NCBI GenBank assembly: GCA_020832495.1
Contig: JAFIEP010000026.1
Span: 1 to 63,009 of the forward strand
DNA length: 63,009 nucleotides
Reading direction: 5' to 3'
Source of the DNA: Acidimicrobiia bacterium
GTDB taxonomy: Bacteria > Actinomycetota > Acidimicrobiia > Acidimicrobiales > Acidimicrobilacustridaceae
The notes under the pieces are model-generated. The model searched no databases, had not been told where the DNA came from, and saw only the letters and a list, made by a program, of their open reading frames with translations. Positions 36,534 to 45,148 of the stretch are shown here, piece by piece. Each line of letters starts with the position of its first letter. Within the stretch, counting starts at the first letter, position 1. A program made the translations under genes and the position numbers.

Positions 36534-36821
36534 ATGGCTGTACTCGAAGGCGCCGAACTGGACCGACAGCTCGCCGAGTTGGGGGAGTGGCAGCACAGCG
36601 AGGCGTCGCTGCGGCGCACCCTGACCTTCGCTGACTTCTCCGAGGCGTGGGGGTTCATGGCCCGGGTGGCGTTGGTGGCCGAGAAGCTGAACCACCACCC
36701 CGACTGGTCGAACTCGTGGAACACCGTGGAGATGGCCATCACCAGCCACGACGAGGGTGGGCTCACCGAGCAGTGCGTGGACTTCGCCCGGCGGGTGAAC
36801 GACATCCTCGGCGAGACCTGA
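36534..36821 (+). CDS. 4a-hydroxytetrahydrobiopterin dehydratase (PCD/DCoH)
   Basis: 95 residues, the normal family length, with AGGAGG before ATG 36534. Catalytic core LNHHPDWSNSWNTVEMAITS and HDEGGLTEQCVDFARRV contain the conserved His-His and the downstream His. It dehydrates 4a-hydroxypterin in pterin recycling; many bacterial copies occur without an aromatic hydroxylase, as here. Convergent with sufU. Confidence 0.9.
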   Translation: MAVLEGAELDRQLAELGEWQHSEASLRRTLTFADFSEAWGFMARVALVAEKLNHHPDWSNSWNTVEMAITSHDEGGLTEQCVDFARRVNDILGET

Positions 36822-36830
36822 CCGACCCGC

Positions 36831-37313
36831 TCAGGAGTGGTCGGCGATGGCCTCGTCGAGCGCCTGGGTGAGCGTGTTCCACGACAGCGTGGCGCACTTG
36901 ATGCGCACCGGGAACTTCACCACACCGCGCAGTGCCTCGAGGTCGCCGAGATCGACCTCCACCTCGGGCACCTCGTCGGCCACGTCGTCGTCGCCACCGA
37001 GGGACGTCTCGTGGATGCTCATCATGGCCTTGAACGCCCGGGTGAGGTCGCGCACCTCCTCGACGGTGCGACCCTTCACCGCCGAGGTCATCATCGACGC
37101 CGACGACTGGCTGATGGAACAGCCCTGCCCGCCGATGCGCACGTTGGTGACCGCACCGTCCTCCACCTCGAGGTAGACCACGATCTCGTCGCCGCACAGC
37201 GGGTTGAACCCCTCGACGCGATGCGCCGGCGGCACCGCCAACTCACCGCGGTTGCGCGGGTTGCGGTAGTGATCGAGGATGATCTCGCGGTAGAGGTCTT
37301 CGAGACCGGGCAT
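36831..37313 (-). CDS. sufU: SUF-system sulfur carrier / scaffold SufU
   Basis: 160 residues. Three conserved cysteines in NPLCGDEIVV, GGQGCSISQS and IKCATLSWNTL bind zinc and accept persulfide sulfur from SufS. The extra segment between the second and third Cys (DLGGDDDVADEV region) is typical of SufU rather than IscU. It lies 33 bp after sufS on the same strand. The SufB/C/D parts are not in the window. Confidence 0.92.
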   Translation of the reverse strand: MPGLEDLYREIILDHYRNPRNRGELAVPPAHRVEGFNPLCGDEIVVYLEVEDGAVTNVRIGGQGCSISQSSASMMTSAVKGRTVEEVRDLTRAFKAMMSIHETSLGGDDDVADEVPEVEVDLGDLEALRGVVKFPVRIKCATLSWNTLTQALDEAIADHS

Positions 37314-37346
37314 CTGTCCCTCGGGTTGCTGGTGGTCGGGTCGGCG

Positions 37347-38590
<1,244 letters not shown>

Positions 38591-38600
<10 letters not shown>

Positions 38601-38680
38601 GCGTTGCGGCCCTCACCTTCGAGGCGTTCGCTCGCCGCCGCCACGTGCGGGGCACGGAACTGGGCGAGGGGGGTGGTCAT
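38591..38680 (-). CDS. Possible 29-aa leader peptide upstream of sufS
   Basis: ATG 38680 to TGA 38591, overlapping the sufS start by 10 bp: MTTPLAQFRAPHVAAASERL and nine more residues. It begins about 10 bp after the candidate -10 box, so it could be translated from a nearly leaderless mRNA and couple to sufS. No homology recognised; it may simply be untranslated leader. Confidence 0.3.
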
Positions 38681-38689
38681 GGTTCCAGT

Positions 38690-38718
38690 GTATTAGCACT
38701 ACCGCGGTAGTGGAAATA
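38690..38718 (-). promoter_or_regulatory. sufS promoter with a perfect 16-bp palindromic operator
   Basis: CACTACCGCGGTAGTG (38697-38712) is a perfect palindrome. On the minus strand it almost exactly fills the 17-bp space between TATTTC (38713-38718) and TAATAC (38690-38695), so a bound dimer would block RNA polymerase. An Rrf2-family gene lies 500 bp away and is the obvious candidate regulator. Confidence 0.55.
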
Positions 38719-38742
38719 CCGGGAGGCGAAAATGATGGGTGT

Positions 38743-39153
38743 TCACCCGTCGGCGCCGGTGGGTGGGCGGCCGACGAGATCCTCCTTCCAGGTACGGAAG
38801 CGGGTGTGGTGGGCGCCCGAGGGTCCGATCCCGTCGCCGGAGCCGTCGGGATGCAGGTCGAAGGTGTGCTGCACCGACGTGTCGTCGGCCAGCACGGCCA
38901 GGTAGCGGGCCCGGGCCCGGCGCGCTGGGCCGGCCCGCCACAACAGCCACGGGCCCAGGCGCCGCTTGTAGCCAGCGTCCACCCCACCGAGGTCGTCGCC
39001 GAGCGTGCGCAGTTCGTGGGGCGCCTCCACCCAGGCGCTGGCGGGGATCGTGCGGTCCCGCACGGGCGTGGCCGGGAGGTCGGCGGTGTGCACCGGCGTG
39101 GGGTCGACGGGCCGTTCGTCGGCGTTCACCGGTGGGTCGGGTGTGTCGGCCAT
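38743..39153 (-). CDS. Hypothetical protein, actinobacterial
   Basis: 136 residues. Pro/Asp-rich N-terminus, then LGPWLLWRAGPARRARARYL, AVLADDTSVQHTFDLHPDGS and HTRFRTWKEDLVG. Tryptophan- and arginine-rich, no signal peptide or membrane helix. Codon bias is that of a real gene. It separates the suf promoter from the Rrf2 gene, whose start it faces divergently. Function unknown. Confidence 0.6.
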   Translation of the reverse strand: MADTPDPPVNADERPVDPTPVHTADLPATPVRDRTIPASAWVEAPHELRTLGDDLGGVDAGYKRRLGPWLLWRAGPARRARARYLAVLADDTSVQHTFDLHPDGSGDGIGPSGAHHTRFRTWKEDLVGRPPTGADG

Positions 39154-39209
39154 GGGCGCAGGGTACCCCCGAGGTGCCGCACCCTGGCGGGGCGCGCCAC
39201 ACTACGGGG

Positions 39210-39662
39210 GTGCGAGTGACGGCCAAGGTCGACTACGCGGTGCGGGCCATGGTGTTCCTGGCGCGCGCCGGGGACGACCGGCCGGTGAAGGGCGACGCTG
39301 TCGCCGAGGCGGAGGACCTGCCCCTCAAGTACCTCGAGAACATCCTGGCGCAGCTGCGCGCTGCGGGGTTGGTGCGCAGCCAGCGCGGGGCGGACGGTGG
39401 CTACTGGCTGGCCGTGCCCGCCGAGGAGATCACCGTGGCCGAGATCATCAGGGTGGTGGAGGGACCGCTGGCGCACGTGCGCGGTGAGCGTCCCGAACGC
39501 CTCGAGGCGGTCGACGGGTCGGCCACCCTGCGGGACCTGTGGGTGGCCGTGCGGGCCAGCCTGCGCAACGTGTTGGACCACGTCACCCTGGCCGACCTGG
39601 TGGCCGGCGAACTGCCGGCGCAGGTGGCTGGGCTCCTCGACGACCCCACCGCCTGGGAATGA
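39210..39662 (+). CDS. Rrf2-family transcriptional regulator without cysteines
   Basis: 150 residues from GTG 39210 (VRVTAKVDYAVRAMVFLA). The Rrf2 winged helix is complete (DLPLKYLENILAQLRAAGLV, then RSQRGADGGYWLAVPAEEIT). IscR, NsrR and RsrR use three C-terminal cysteines for an Fe-S cluster; this protein has no cysteine at all in the corresponding linker (HVRGERPERLEAVDG) or elsewhere. It therefore cannot sense through a Cys-ligated cluster unless with a partner. Its position suggests control of sufSU. Confidence 0.85.
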   Translation: MRVTAKVDYAVRAMVFLARAGDDRPVKGDAVAEAEDLPLKYLENILAQLRAAGLVRSQRGADGGYWLAVPAEEITVAEIIRVVEGPLAHVRGERPERLEAVDGSATLRDLWVAVRASLRNVLDHVTLADLVAGELPAQVAGLLDDPTAWE

Positions 39663-39702
39663 CGGCAGCGGTCACTCACCTGCGCGGCCGCCACCGGCCG
39701 CC

Positions 39703-40320
39703 TCACCAGCCGCGGTCGACCCACTCCTGCAGGTGCGGGCGTTCGTCGCCGATGGTGGTGTCGTCGCCGTGGCCGGGCAGCACCAGCGTGTCGGGCGGCA
39801 GGACGAACAAGCGCTCGTCGAGCGAGCGGATGATGGTGTCGAAGTCGCCGCCGGGGAACTGGGTGGCGCCGGGCCCGCCGGGGAACAGGGTGTCGCCGCT
39901 GAACAGCACCGGGCTGTCCTCGAGGCGGAAACACATCGACCCGGGCGTGTGACCGGGGGTGGCCAGGGTGTGCAGGCGCAGATCGCCCACCTCGATGACC
40001 GCCTCGTCCTCGAGCAGGTAGTCGTAGGCCTCGAGCATCTCGGCGTCCTCGGCGGTGACCCCCACCTCGTAGCCGGCGTCGCGCACGGCCGGCACGGCCT
40101 GGATGTGGTCCCAGTGGCCGTGGGTCTCGAGCACGGTGCGCACCCCGAGGCCTCGGCACAACTCGAGCAGCAGGTCGTGTTCGTTGGCGGCGTCGAGCAG
40201 CACGGCATCGCCGGTGCGGCGACAGCGCAGCACGAACACGTTGTTGTCCATCGGGCCGACCACCACCTTGTGGATCTCGGCACGGGCGTCGGACCAGTGG
40301 AGCGTGGATGATCCAGCCAT
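39703..40320 (-). CDS. MBL-fold hydrolase (glyoxalase II-like)
   Basis: 205 residues from ATG 40320. Metal motif THGHWDHIQAVP (HxHxDH as HGHWDH), then TPGHTPGSMCF, FSGDTLFPGGPG and LPGHGDDTTIGDE: all metal ligands of the glyoxalase II-like branch. It hydrolyses a thioester or related substrate in the cytosol. Single gene facing away from the acyl-CoA dehydrogenase. The 225-bp gap to that gene shows no clear motif beyond a TTGACC near 40439. Confidence 0.85.
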   Translation of the reverse strand: MAGSSTLHWSDARAEIHKVVVGPMDNNVFVLRCRRTGDAVLLDAANEHDLLLELCRGLGVRTVLETHGHWDHIQAVPAVRDAGYEVGVTAEDAEMLEAYDYLLEDEAVIEVGDLRLHTLATPGHTPGSMCFRLEDSPVLFSGDTLFPGGPGATQFPGGDFDTIIRSLDERLFVLPPDTLVLPGHGDDTTIGDERPHLQEWVDRGW

Positions 40321-40545
40321 AGGCGCAGGGTACCGGCGCCCGGTTCGCTCTGCTCTCTGGCCGATGCGGGCGCGGGTGGGTCGCTCCGCAGCCACGATGG
40401 CTGCGCCGAAAGCGCTCTTCAGGCCGCCGGAGTGGTTCTTGACCGTGCGGTCTAGTAGACAATGTGGCGTCGGGCGCGGCCGCCGTTGACCGCAACGACG
40501 CCGTCCGCAGACCGGGCGGACCTTTCCCAAGGGGGCCACGGGCCG

Positions 40546-41661
40546 ATGAACTTCGCCTTCAGCGATGAACAGGAAGAACTGCGTAGCATCGTCAAGTCCT
40601 TCCTCGAAAAGAAGTCTCCGGAGGCGGCGGTTCGCGAGCAGATGGAGACCGAGTCGGGCTTCGACCCCGACGTGTGGTCCCAGATGGCCGAACAGCTCGG
40701 CCTGCAGAGCCTCATCGTGCCCGAAGAGCACGGCGGGCAGGGCTTCGGCTATGTCGAGCTCATCGTCGTGCTCGAGGAGATGGGCCGGGCGCTGCTGTGC
40801 GCACCGTTCTTCTCGACGGTGGTGCTGGCTACCAACACCATCCTGCAGGCCGGCGACGACGCTGCGGCCAAGGACCTCCTGCCCGGCATTGCCTCGGGCG
40901 AGACCATCGCCACCGTGGCCTTCACCGAGCCGGCCGGTAAGTGGGACGAAGCGGGCATCGAGATGGCCGCCACTGCGTCGGGTGACGCCTGGACGCTGTC
41001 GGGCACCAAGATGTTCGTGCTCGACGGCCACACCGCCAACGTGATCATCGTGGCCGCCCGCACCGACGCCGGGGTCAGCCTCTTCGTGGTGGACGGCGAC
41101 GCCGAGGGGCTCACCCGCACGCCCCTGGCCACCATGGACCAGACCCGCAAGCAGGCCAAGCTCGAGTTCGACGGCGTGTCCGCACGGCTGCTCGGCACCG
41201 ACGGCGCCGGCTGGGACACCCTGTCGACGGTGCTCGATCTCGCTGCGGTCGGCCTGGCCGCCGAGCAGGTCGGCGGGGCGCAGGCCTGTCTCGACATGTC
41301 GGTCGAGTACGCCAAGGTGCGCGTGCAGTTCGGGCGGCCCATCGGGTCGTTCCAGGCCATCAAGCACAAGTGCGCCGACATGCTGCTCGAGGTCGAGTCG
41401 GCCAAGTCCGCCGCCTACTACGCCGGGTGGTGCGCCTCGGAGATGAACGACGAGCTGCCCTCGGTGGCCAGCCTGGCCAAGGCCTACTGCTCGGAGGCCT
41501 ACTTCCACGCCGCGGCGGAGAACATCCAGATCCACGGCGGCATCGGCTTCACCTGGGAGCACCCGGCGCACCTGTACTTCAAGCGGGCCAAGAGCTCCGA
41601 GCTGCTGTTCGGTGATCCCACCTACCACCGTGAGCTGCTCGCCCAGCGGATCGGCATCTGA
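40546..41661 (+). CDS. Acyl-CoA dehydrogenase
   Basis: 371 residues from ATG 40546 (MNFAFSDEQEELRSIVKSFL). N-terminal helical domain; FAD-contacting TVAFTEPAG region with the beta domain (about 120-220); C-terminal four-helix domain with VQFGRPIGSFQAIKHKCADM, and the end QIHGGIGFTWEHPAHLYFKR typical of actinobacterial FadE-type enzymes. It oxidises an acyl-CoA at C2-C3; substrate unknown. Confidence 0.9.
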   Translation: MNFAFSDEQEELRSIVKSFLEKKSPEAAVREQMETESGFDPDVWSQMAEQLGLQSLIVPEEHGGQGFGYVELIVVLEEMGRALLCAPFFSTVVLATNTILQAGDDAAAKDLLPGIASGETIATVAFTEPAGKWDEAGIEMAATASGDAWTLSGTKMFVLDGHTANVIIVAARTDAGVSLFVVDGDAEGLTRTPLATMDQTRKQAKLEFDGVSARLLGTDGAGWDTLSTVLDLAAVGLAAEQVGGAQACLDMSVEYAKVRVQFGRPIGSFQAIKHKCADMLLEVESAKSAAYYAGWCASEMNDELPSVASLAKAYCSEAYFHAAAENIQIHGGIGFTWEHPAHLYFKRAKSSELLFGDPTYHRELLAQRIGI

Positions 41662-41726
41662 GCCGGTCCGCACCGGCCCCTGCCCGTCGCCGGCCCGCAC
41701 GTCGCCCCGGGCGGCGGTTGCGGGCC

Positions 41727-41754
41727 TCCGAGTGCCGCAGGTGGCCCACTCGGA
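41727..41754 (+). terminator. Hairpin between acyl-CoA dehydrogenase and the next gene
   Basis: Perfect 8-bp stem TCCGAGTG / CACTCGGA with a 12-nt loop, preceded by a smaller stem GCCGGT / ACCGGC near 41664. It lies 15 bp before the next start, so it may end the upstream transcript or affect translation of the downstream one. Confidence 0.3.
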
Positions 41755-41768
41755 CCTAGGGTGAGCAT

Positions 41769-42218
41769 GTGAGCTGGGTCTTCATCGCAGTCGGCGCAGT
41801 GGCGGTGGTCGTCATCGGATTGGTGGTGGTGGGTCGCGTCACCGCCGAGCTGGCTGACCGCCCCGGCGCCTCGGTCTACGACCAGGACGAGGCGGTCGCC
41901 TACGTGGCCGAGCGTCTCCCGCCCGAGGTCACCGCCGAGCTCAGCTACGCCGACGTCGACGCCGTGCTCACCGCCCACCTCAACTACCTGGAGATGAAGG
42001 GGGTGGCCGGCGACCCGGCGGTGGCCCCGCTGGCGCAGGGTCCGCTGGTGGCCGAGGAGAACGAAGGCCTCGCCTGGGTGCTCGGCCGACTGTCCGAGGA
42101 GGGTCGTGCGCTGACCGACGAGCACGTTGTCGAGGTGCTCGACGCCGAGCTCGAGTACCTGCGCTTCATCGGCGCAGTGGGCACCGAGGTTGCGCCACCT
42201 CCGGACCCCACCCTCTAG
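41769..42218 (+). CDS. Membrane-anchored hypothetical protein
   Basis: 149 residues from GTG 41769. One N-terminal helix (VFIAVGAVAVVVIGLVVVGR), then a soluble acidic, helical domain with two similar segments: PEVTAELSYADVDAVLTAHL and SEEGRALTDEHVVEVLDAEL, each followed by (N/E)YL..(K/R). This internal repeat suggests a duplicated helical unit. No family name known. Confidence 0.6.
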   Translation: MSWVFIAVGAVAVVVIGLVVVGRVTAELADRPGASVYDQDEAVAYVAERLPPEVTAELSYADVDAVLTAHLNYLEMKGVAGDPAVAPLAQGPLVAEENEGLAWVLGRLSEEGRALTDEHVVEVLDAELEYLRFIGAVGTEVAPPPDPTL

Positions 42219-42247
42219 AATTCTCGTCACCAGGCCACGGAGGAACC

Positions 42248-42475
42248 ATGGATCGTCCCGGGAAGTTCGAGCACCATCGCTGGTTGGGGGACAAGCGGAC
42301 CCAGGTGGTCTACGACCTCGACAACCTCGAGGAGCCCGACCTCATCGAGGAACTGATGGCGGCGGAGTCGTACCTGTGTTTCGGCCCCGACACCTTGCCC
42401 GAGGCCCGCAACCGTGGCTACCGCCCCTACAAGGGCAACGGGTCCGGCGTGGCCGACGCCGACGTGTCGGCCTGA
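42248..42475 (+). CDS. Small conserved-looking protein, 75 aa
   Basis: ATG 42248 with GGAGGAACC directly upstream. Sequence features are FEHHRWLGDKRTQVVYDLDN, LIEELMAAESYLCFGPDTLP and EARNRGYRPYKG. Cytosolic, acidic middle. I do not recognise a characterised family. It lies 30 bp after the preceding gene and 45 bp before the hydrolase, probably one transcript. Confidence 0.65.
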   Translation: MDRPGKFEHHRWLGDKRTQVVYDLDNLEEPDLIEELMAAESYLCFGPDTLPEARNRGYRPYKGNGSGVADADVSA

Positions 42476-42519
42476 TCGCTGTGGTCGCTGCCCACCGGCG
42501 GAGGGAATAGACCACCGCC

Positions 42520-43317
42520 GTGGAGCACCTCTTCCATTCCGGGCGCGACGCCATTGCCGGCCACCTGGCCCGCCCGAAAGTGGCGCGCGGGACGTGGACC
42601 CCGGCGGTGGTGCTGGCCCACGGGTTCCCCACCGGGCGCGACGGGGGTCGCACGGTGAGCCAGACCTTCCCCGAACTGGCCGACCGTATCGCCACCGAGA
42701 TGGGCTGGTATGCGCTGGCCTTCACCTACCGGGGCTGCGGCGACTCCGAGGGCGACTTCTCCCTCAGCGGCTGGCTCGAGGACCTGCGCAGCGCGGCGGC
42801 GTGGGTGCGTCGCCTGCCCGACGTGGGCGGCGTGTGGACCGTGGGCTACGGCACCGGCGGGGCCATGGCCATCTGCGCCGCCGCCGACGACCCGACCATC
42901 CGCGGTGTGGCGGCGTTGGGGGCGCCGGCGGACTTCGACGACTGGGCCCGCCACCCTCGCCGACTCCTGCAGCACGCCCGCGAACAGGGCATCGTGCGCT
43001 CCAGTCGCTATCCGCCGTCGTTCGACACCTGGACGAAGGATCTGCGTTCGCATCGGGCGGTGGCGGCGGTGGCCGCCCTGCCGCCGCGGGCCCTCTTGGT
43101 GGTGCACGGCGACGACGACAACGTCGTGCCGGTGTTCGACGCCCGGGTCCTCGCCGATGCCCACGGCAGCGCCGATCTGCGCATCATCGACGCCGGTGGC
43201 CACGAGTTGCGCCACGACCCGCGGGCGGTGGCCGTCCTCCTCGGCTGGCTCGACCGCCAACGCAACGACGCGCAAGCGGCGCGGGACCGTCACCCGTCGA
43301 TGGATCTGCTGCGCTGA
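42520..43317 (+). CDS. Alpha/beta hydrolase lacking the usual nucleophile serine
   Basis: 265 residues from GTG 42520. The fold is clear: oxyanion-hole strand VVLAHGFPTG, then YRGCGDSEGDFS, LLVVHGDDDNVVP and the terminal His in DAGGHELRHD. At the nucleophile elbow the sequence is GYGTGG, so the GxSxG serine is glycine. Either the neighbouring Thr acts or the protein is not a classical hydrolase. The same GxGTGG elbow, to my knowledge, occurs in other actinobacterial members, so it is probably a family trait and not a mutation. Confidence 0.75.
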   Translation: MEHLFHSGRDAIAGHLARPKVARGTWTPAVVLAHGFPTGRDGGRTVSQTFPELADRIATEMGWYALAFTYRGCGDSEGDFSLSGWLEDLRSAAAWVRRLPDVGGVWTVGYGTGGAMAICAAADDPTIRGVAALGAPADFDDWARHPRRLLQHAREQGIVRSSRYPPSFDTWTKDLRSHRAVAAVAALPPRALLVVHGDDDNVVPVFDARVLADAHGSADLRIIDAGGHELRHDPRAVAVLLGWLDRQRNDAQAARDRHPSMDLLR

Positions 43318-43372
43318 GTGGTCGGGCGGCGCCCGGCCATCCGCTCGACGGACTTTGCGGCTCGGGTCCGGC

Positions 43373-43588
43373 TCAACGAGGGCGGTAGTCGGTGGCCTCC
43401 ACCTCCACGGCGAGCACGCCGGGCAGGCGGCGGAGGTGCTCGACGAGGGCTCGGTCGCAGGTGGCGCTCACCACCCCGATGGTGTCGAGCACCGCAGTGA
43501 CCTCGGCCCCGGCGGCTCCCACGGCCCGGGCCACCTCGGCCACGGCGTTGGCGTGGTCGTCGTCCACGGTGATGGTCACCGCCGTCAC
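43373..43588 (-). CDS. Standalone inhibitor I9-like (subtilase propeptide) protein
   Basis: 71 residues, GTG 43588 with GAGGTGAT upstream. Predicted beta-alpha-beta-beta-alpha-beta order: VTITVDD, HANAVAEVARAVGAAG, AEVTAVLDTIGVVSATCD, RALVEHLRRLPG, VLAVEVEATDYRP. This is the ferredoxin-like shape and LPGV..VE ending of peptidase inhibitor I9 domains. It lies 71 bp downstream of a subtilase gene on the same strand, so it may inhibit or help fold that protease in trans. The family call is by pattern only. Confidence 0.55.
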   Translation of the reverse strand: MTAVTITVDDDHANAVAEVARAVGAAGAEVTAVLDTIGVVSATCDRALVEHLRRLPGVLAVEVEATDYRPR

Positions 43589-43659
43589 GAGATCACCTCG
43601 TGCTCGACGAGGGTGGGCTGCCGGCGGCCGATGGGTCGTCCGGTCCCCTCGGTCACCGG

Positions 43660-45033
43660 TCAGCCCGCCTGCGGTGCGACGGCCAGCCCGGCGCCGACGT
43701 CGGCGGCCGACACGTCGAGCGGCGACGCCGTGCAGGTGAGCCGGCGCCACAGTTCGCTGCCGTGGTGTCCACCGTGCTGTGCCCAACAGGCGGCCAGGCC
43801 CGCCACATGCGGAGTGGCCATGGACGTCCCGTTGGTCGCCAGGTAGCCGGGTGGGTGCGGCCAGGCGGAGCGGACGGCGACGCCGGGAGCGGCCACGTCG
43901 ACACGGGCGCCGCAGGCGTGGCCGCTGCGGGCCGAGAAGTCGGCCACGGCCAGGCGGGGGTCGACGGCGGCCACGGCCAACACGGTGGAGGCGTTGGCCG
44001 GCGTTCCCACGAACCCGGGACGGCCGTGGCTGCGGCGGGCGTTGTTCCCGGCGGCAGCCACCAGCAGTGAGCCGCGCTCGAGCGCTCGTTGGCCGACGAC
44101 CTCGTAGGTCACCCGCGGGGTGGCGACGTCGGCGCCGAGCGACAACGACACCACGTGCGCCCCGTTGCGCAGGGCCCAGTCGATGCCGGCCAGGATCCAA
44201 CCCTCGTTGCCGCTGCCGCCGTCGGAGAGGACCTTGCCCACCAACAACTCCACCTCCGGCGCCACGCCGTAGCGTGGTCCGGAGGTGGGGCTGGCGGGTC
44301 CGGCGACGGTGCCCACACAGTGGGTGCCGTGGCCGTTGGCGTCCTCCACGGACTCGCCGGGCACGAACGAGGCAGTGGCCCGGGCCCGACCGCAGAGATC
44401 GGGGTGCGCGGTGGCCACCCCGGTGTCGAGTACCGCCACGGTCACCCCGGCACCGGCCGCCGGGTCGTGGGCACCGACCGCCCGCAGCCCCCAGGTCAGC
44501 TCGTCGTCGTCGACCTCGCCGCTGGCCTGGTCAGCGCCGTCGAGAGCCCCCGTCGGTGCGGCCACCGCCGCCACGAGCGCGCTGACCCCGTCGTGAAACC
44601 CACGCAGGTAGGCGTCGAGCGGTGGGGAGGTCGGCAACGTCGTGGCACCGAGGGCGTGGAGCACCAGCTCGGGTTCGGCGGCCATCACCCCGAGCTCTCC
44701 GGTGCGGGCAGCGACCGACAGCGAGCCGAGCTGGTCGGGGTCGCCGTGGATAACCGCCACGCCGAGCGCCTCGAGCACCATCACCTCGGGCTCGGCGTGA
44801 CCGCGGGGCCCGCCGCCGAGATCCGCGCTCGAGGCGACCTCGCTCAGGCCCACCCGGTCGGCCAGCGTCCTGGTCAGCGCAGCGGCCTCGCCAGGACCGG
44901 ACAGGGTGAGCACCACCCCTGGCGGCGGAGGGGCGGGTGAGCGGGCCGGCGGCGAGCCGTTGCCGTCGCCATCGGTGGTGCCGCCACCGGCGGTGGGATC
45001 GGGGAAGGAGGGGCGTGCGGAATCGGTGGTCAT
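43660..45033 (-). CDS. Subtilisin-like serine protease (S8), apparently without signal peptide
   Basis: 457 residues from ATG 45033 with AAGGAG upstream. Pro/Gly-rich N-terminus (about 1-38), a small pre-domain (VMVLEALGVAVIHGDPDQLG to EPELVLHALG), then the S8 domain with Asp in VAVLDTGVA, His in NGHGTHCVGTVAG, oxyanion Asn in AAAGNN and Ser in TNGTSMATPHVAGLAA. No Sec signal or anchor is visible, so it is either cytosolic or exported by another route. It forms a unit with the I9-like gene downstream. Confidence 0.85.
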   Translation of the reverse strand: MTTDSARPSFPDPTAGGGTTDGDGNGSPPARSPAPPPPGVVLTLSGPGEAAALTRTLADRVGLSEVASSADLGGGPRGHAEPEVMVLEALGVAVIHGDPDQLGSLSVAARTGELGVMAAEPELVLHALGATTLPTSPPLDAYLRGFHDGVSALVAAVAAPTGALDGADQASGEVDDDELTWGLRAVGAHDPAAGAGVTVAVLDTGVATAHPDLCGRARATASFVPGESVEDANGHGTHCVGTVAGPASPTSGPRYGVAPEVELLVGKVLSDGGSGNEGWILAGIDWALRNGAHVVSLSLGADVATPRVTYEVVGQRALERGSLLVAAAGNNARRSHGRPGFVGTPANASTVLAVAAVDPRLAVADFSARSGHACGARVDVAAPGVAVRSAWPHPPGYLATNGTSMATPHVAGLAACWAQHGGHHGSELWRRLTCTASPLDVSAADVGAGLAVAPQAG

Positions 45034-45148
45034 GGTCGCTCCTTGGCAGGGGCCTCGGCCGGGCGGGCCGACGGAGCGCCCACGGGTATCACCGCCACCA
45101 GTGACCGCCATGATGTGGCCACGGTGGGTGAGGAACGACCGGGTCGGG

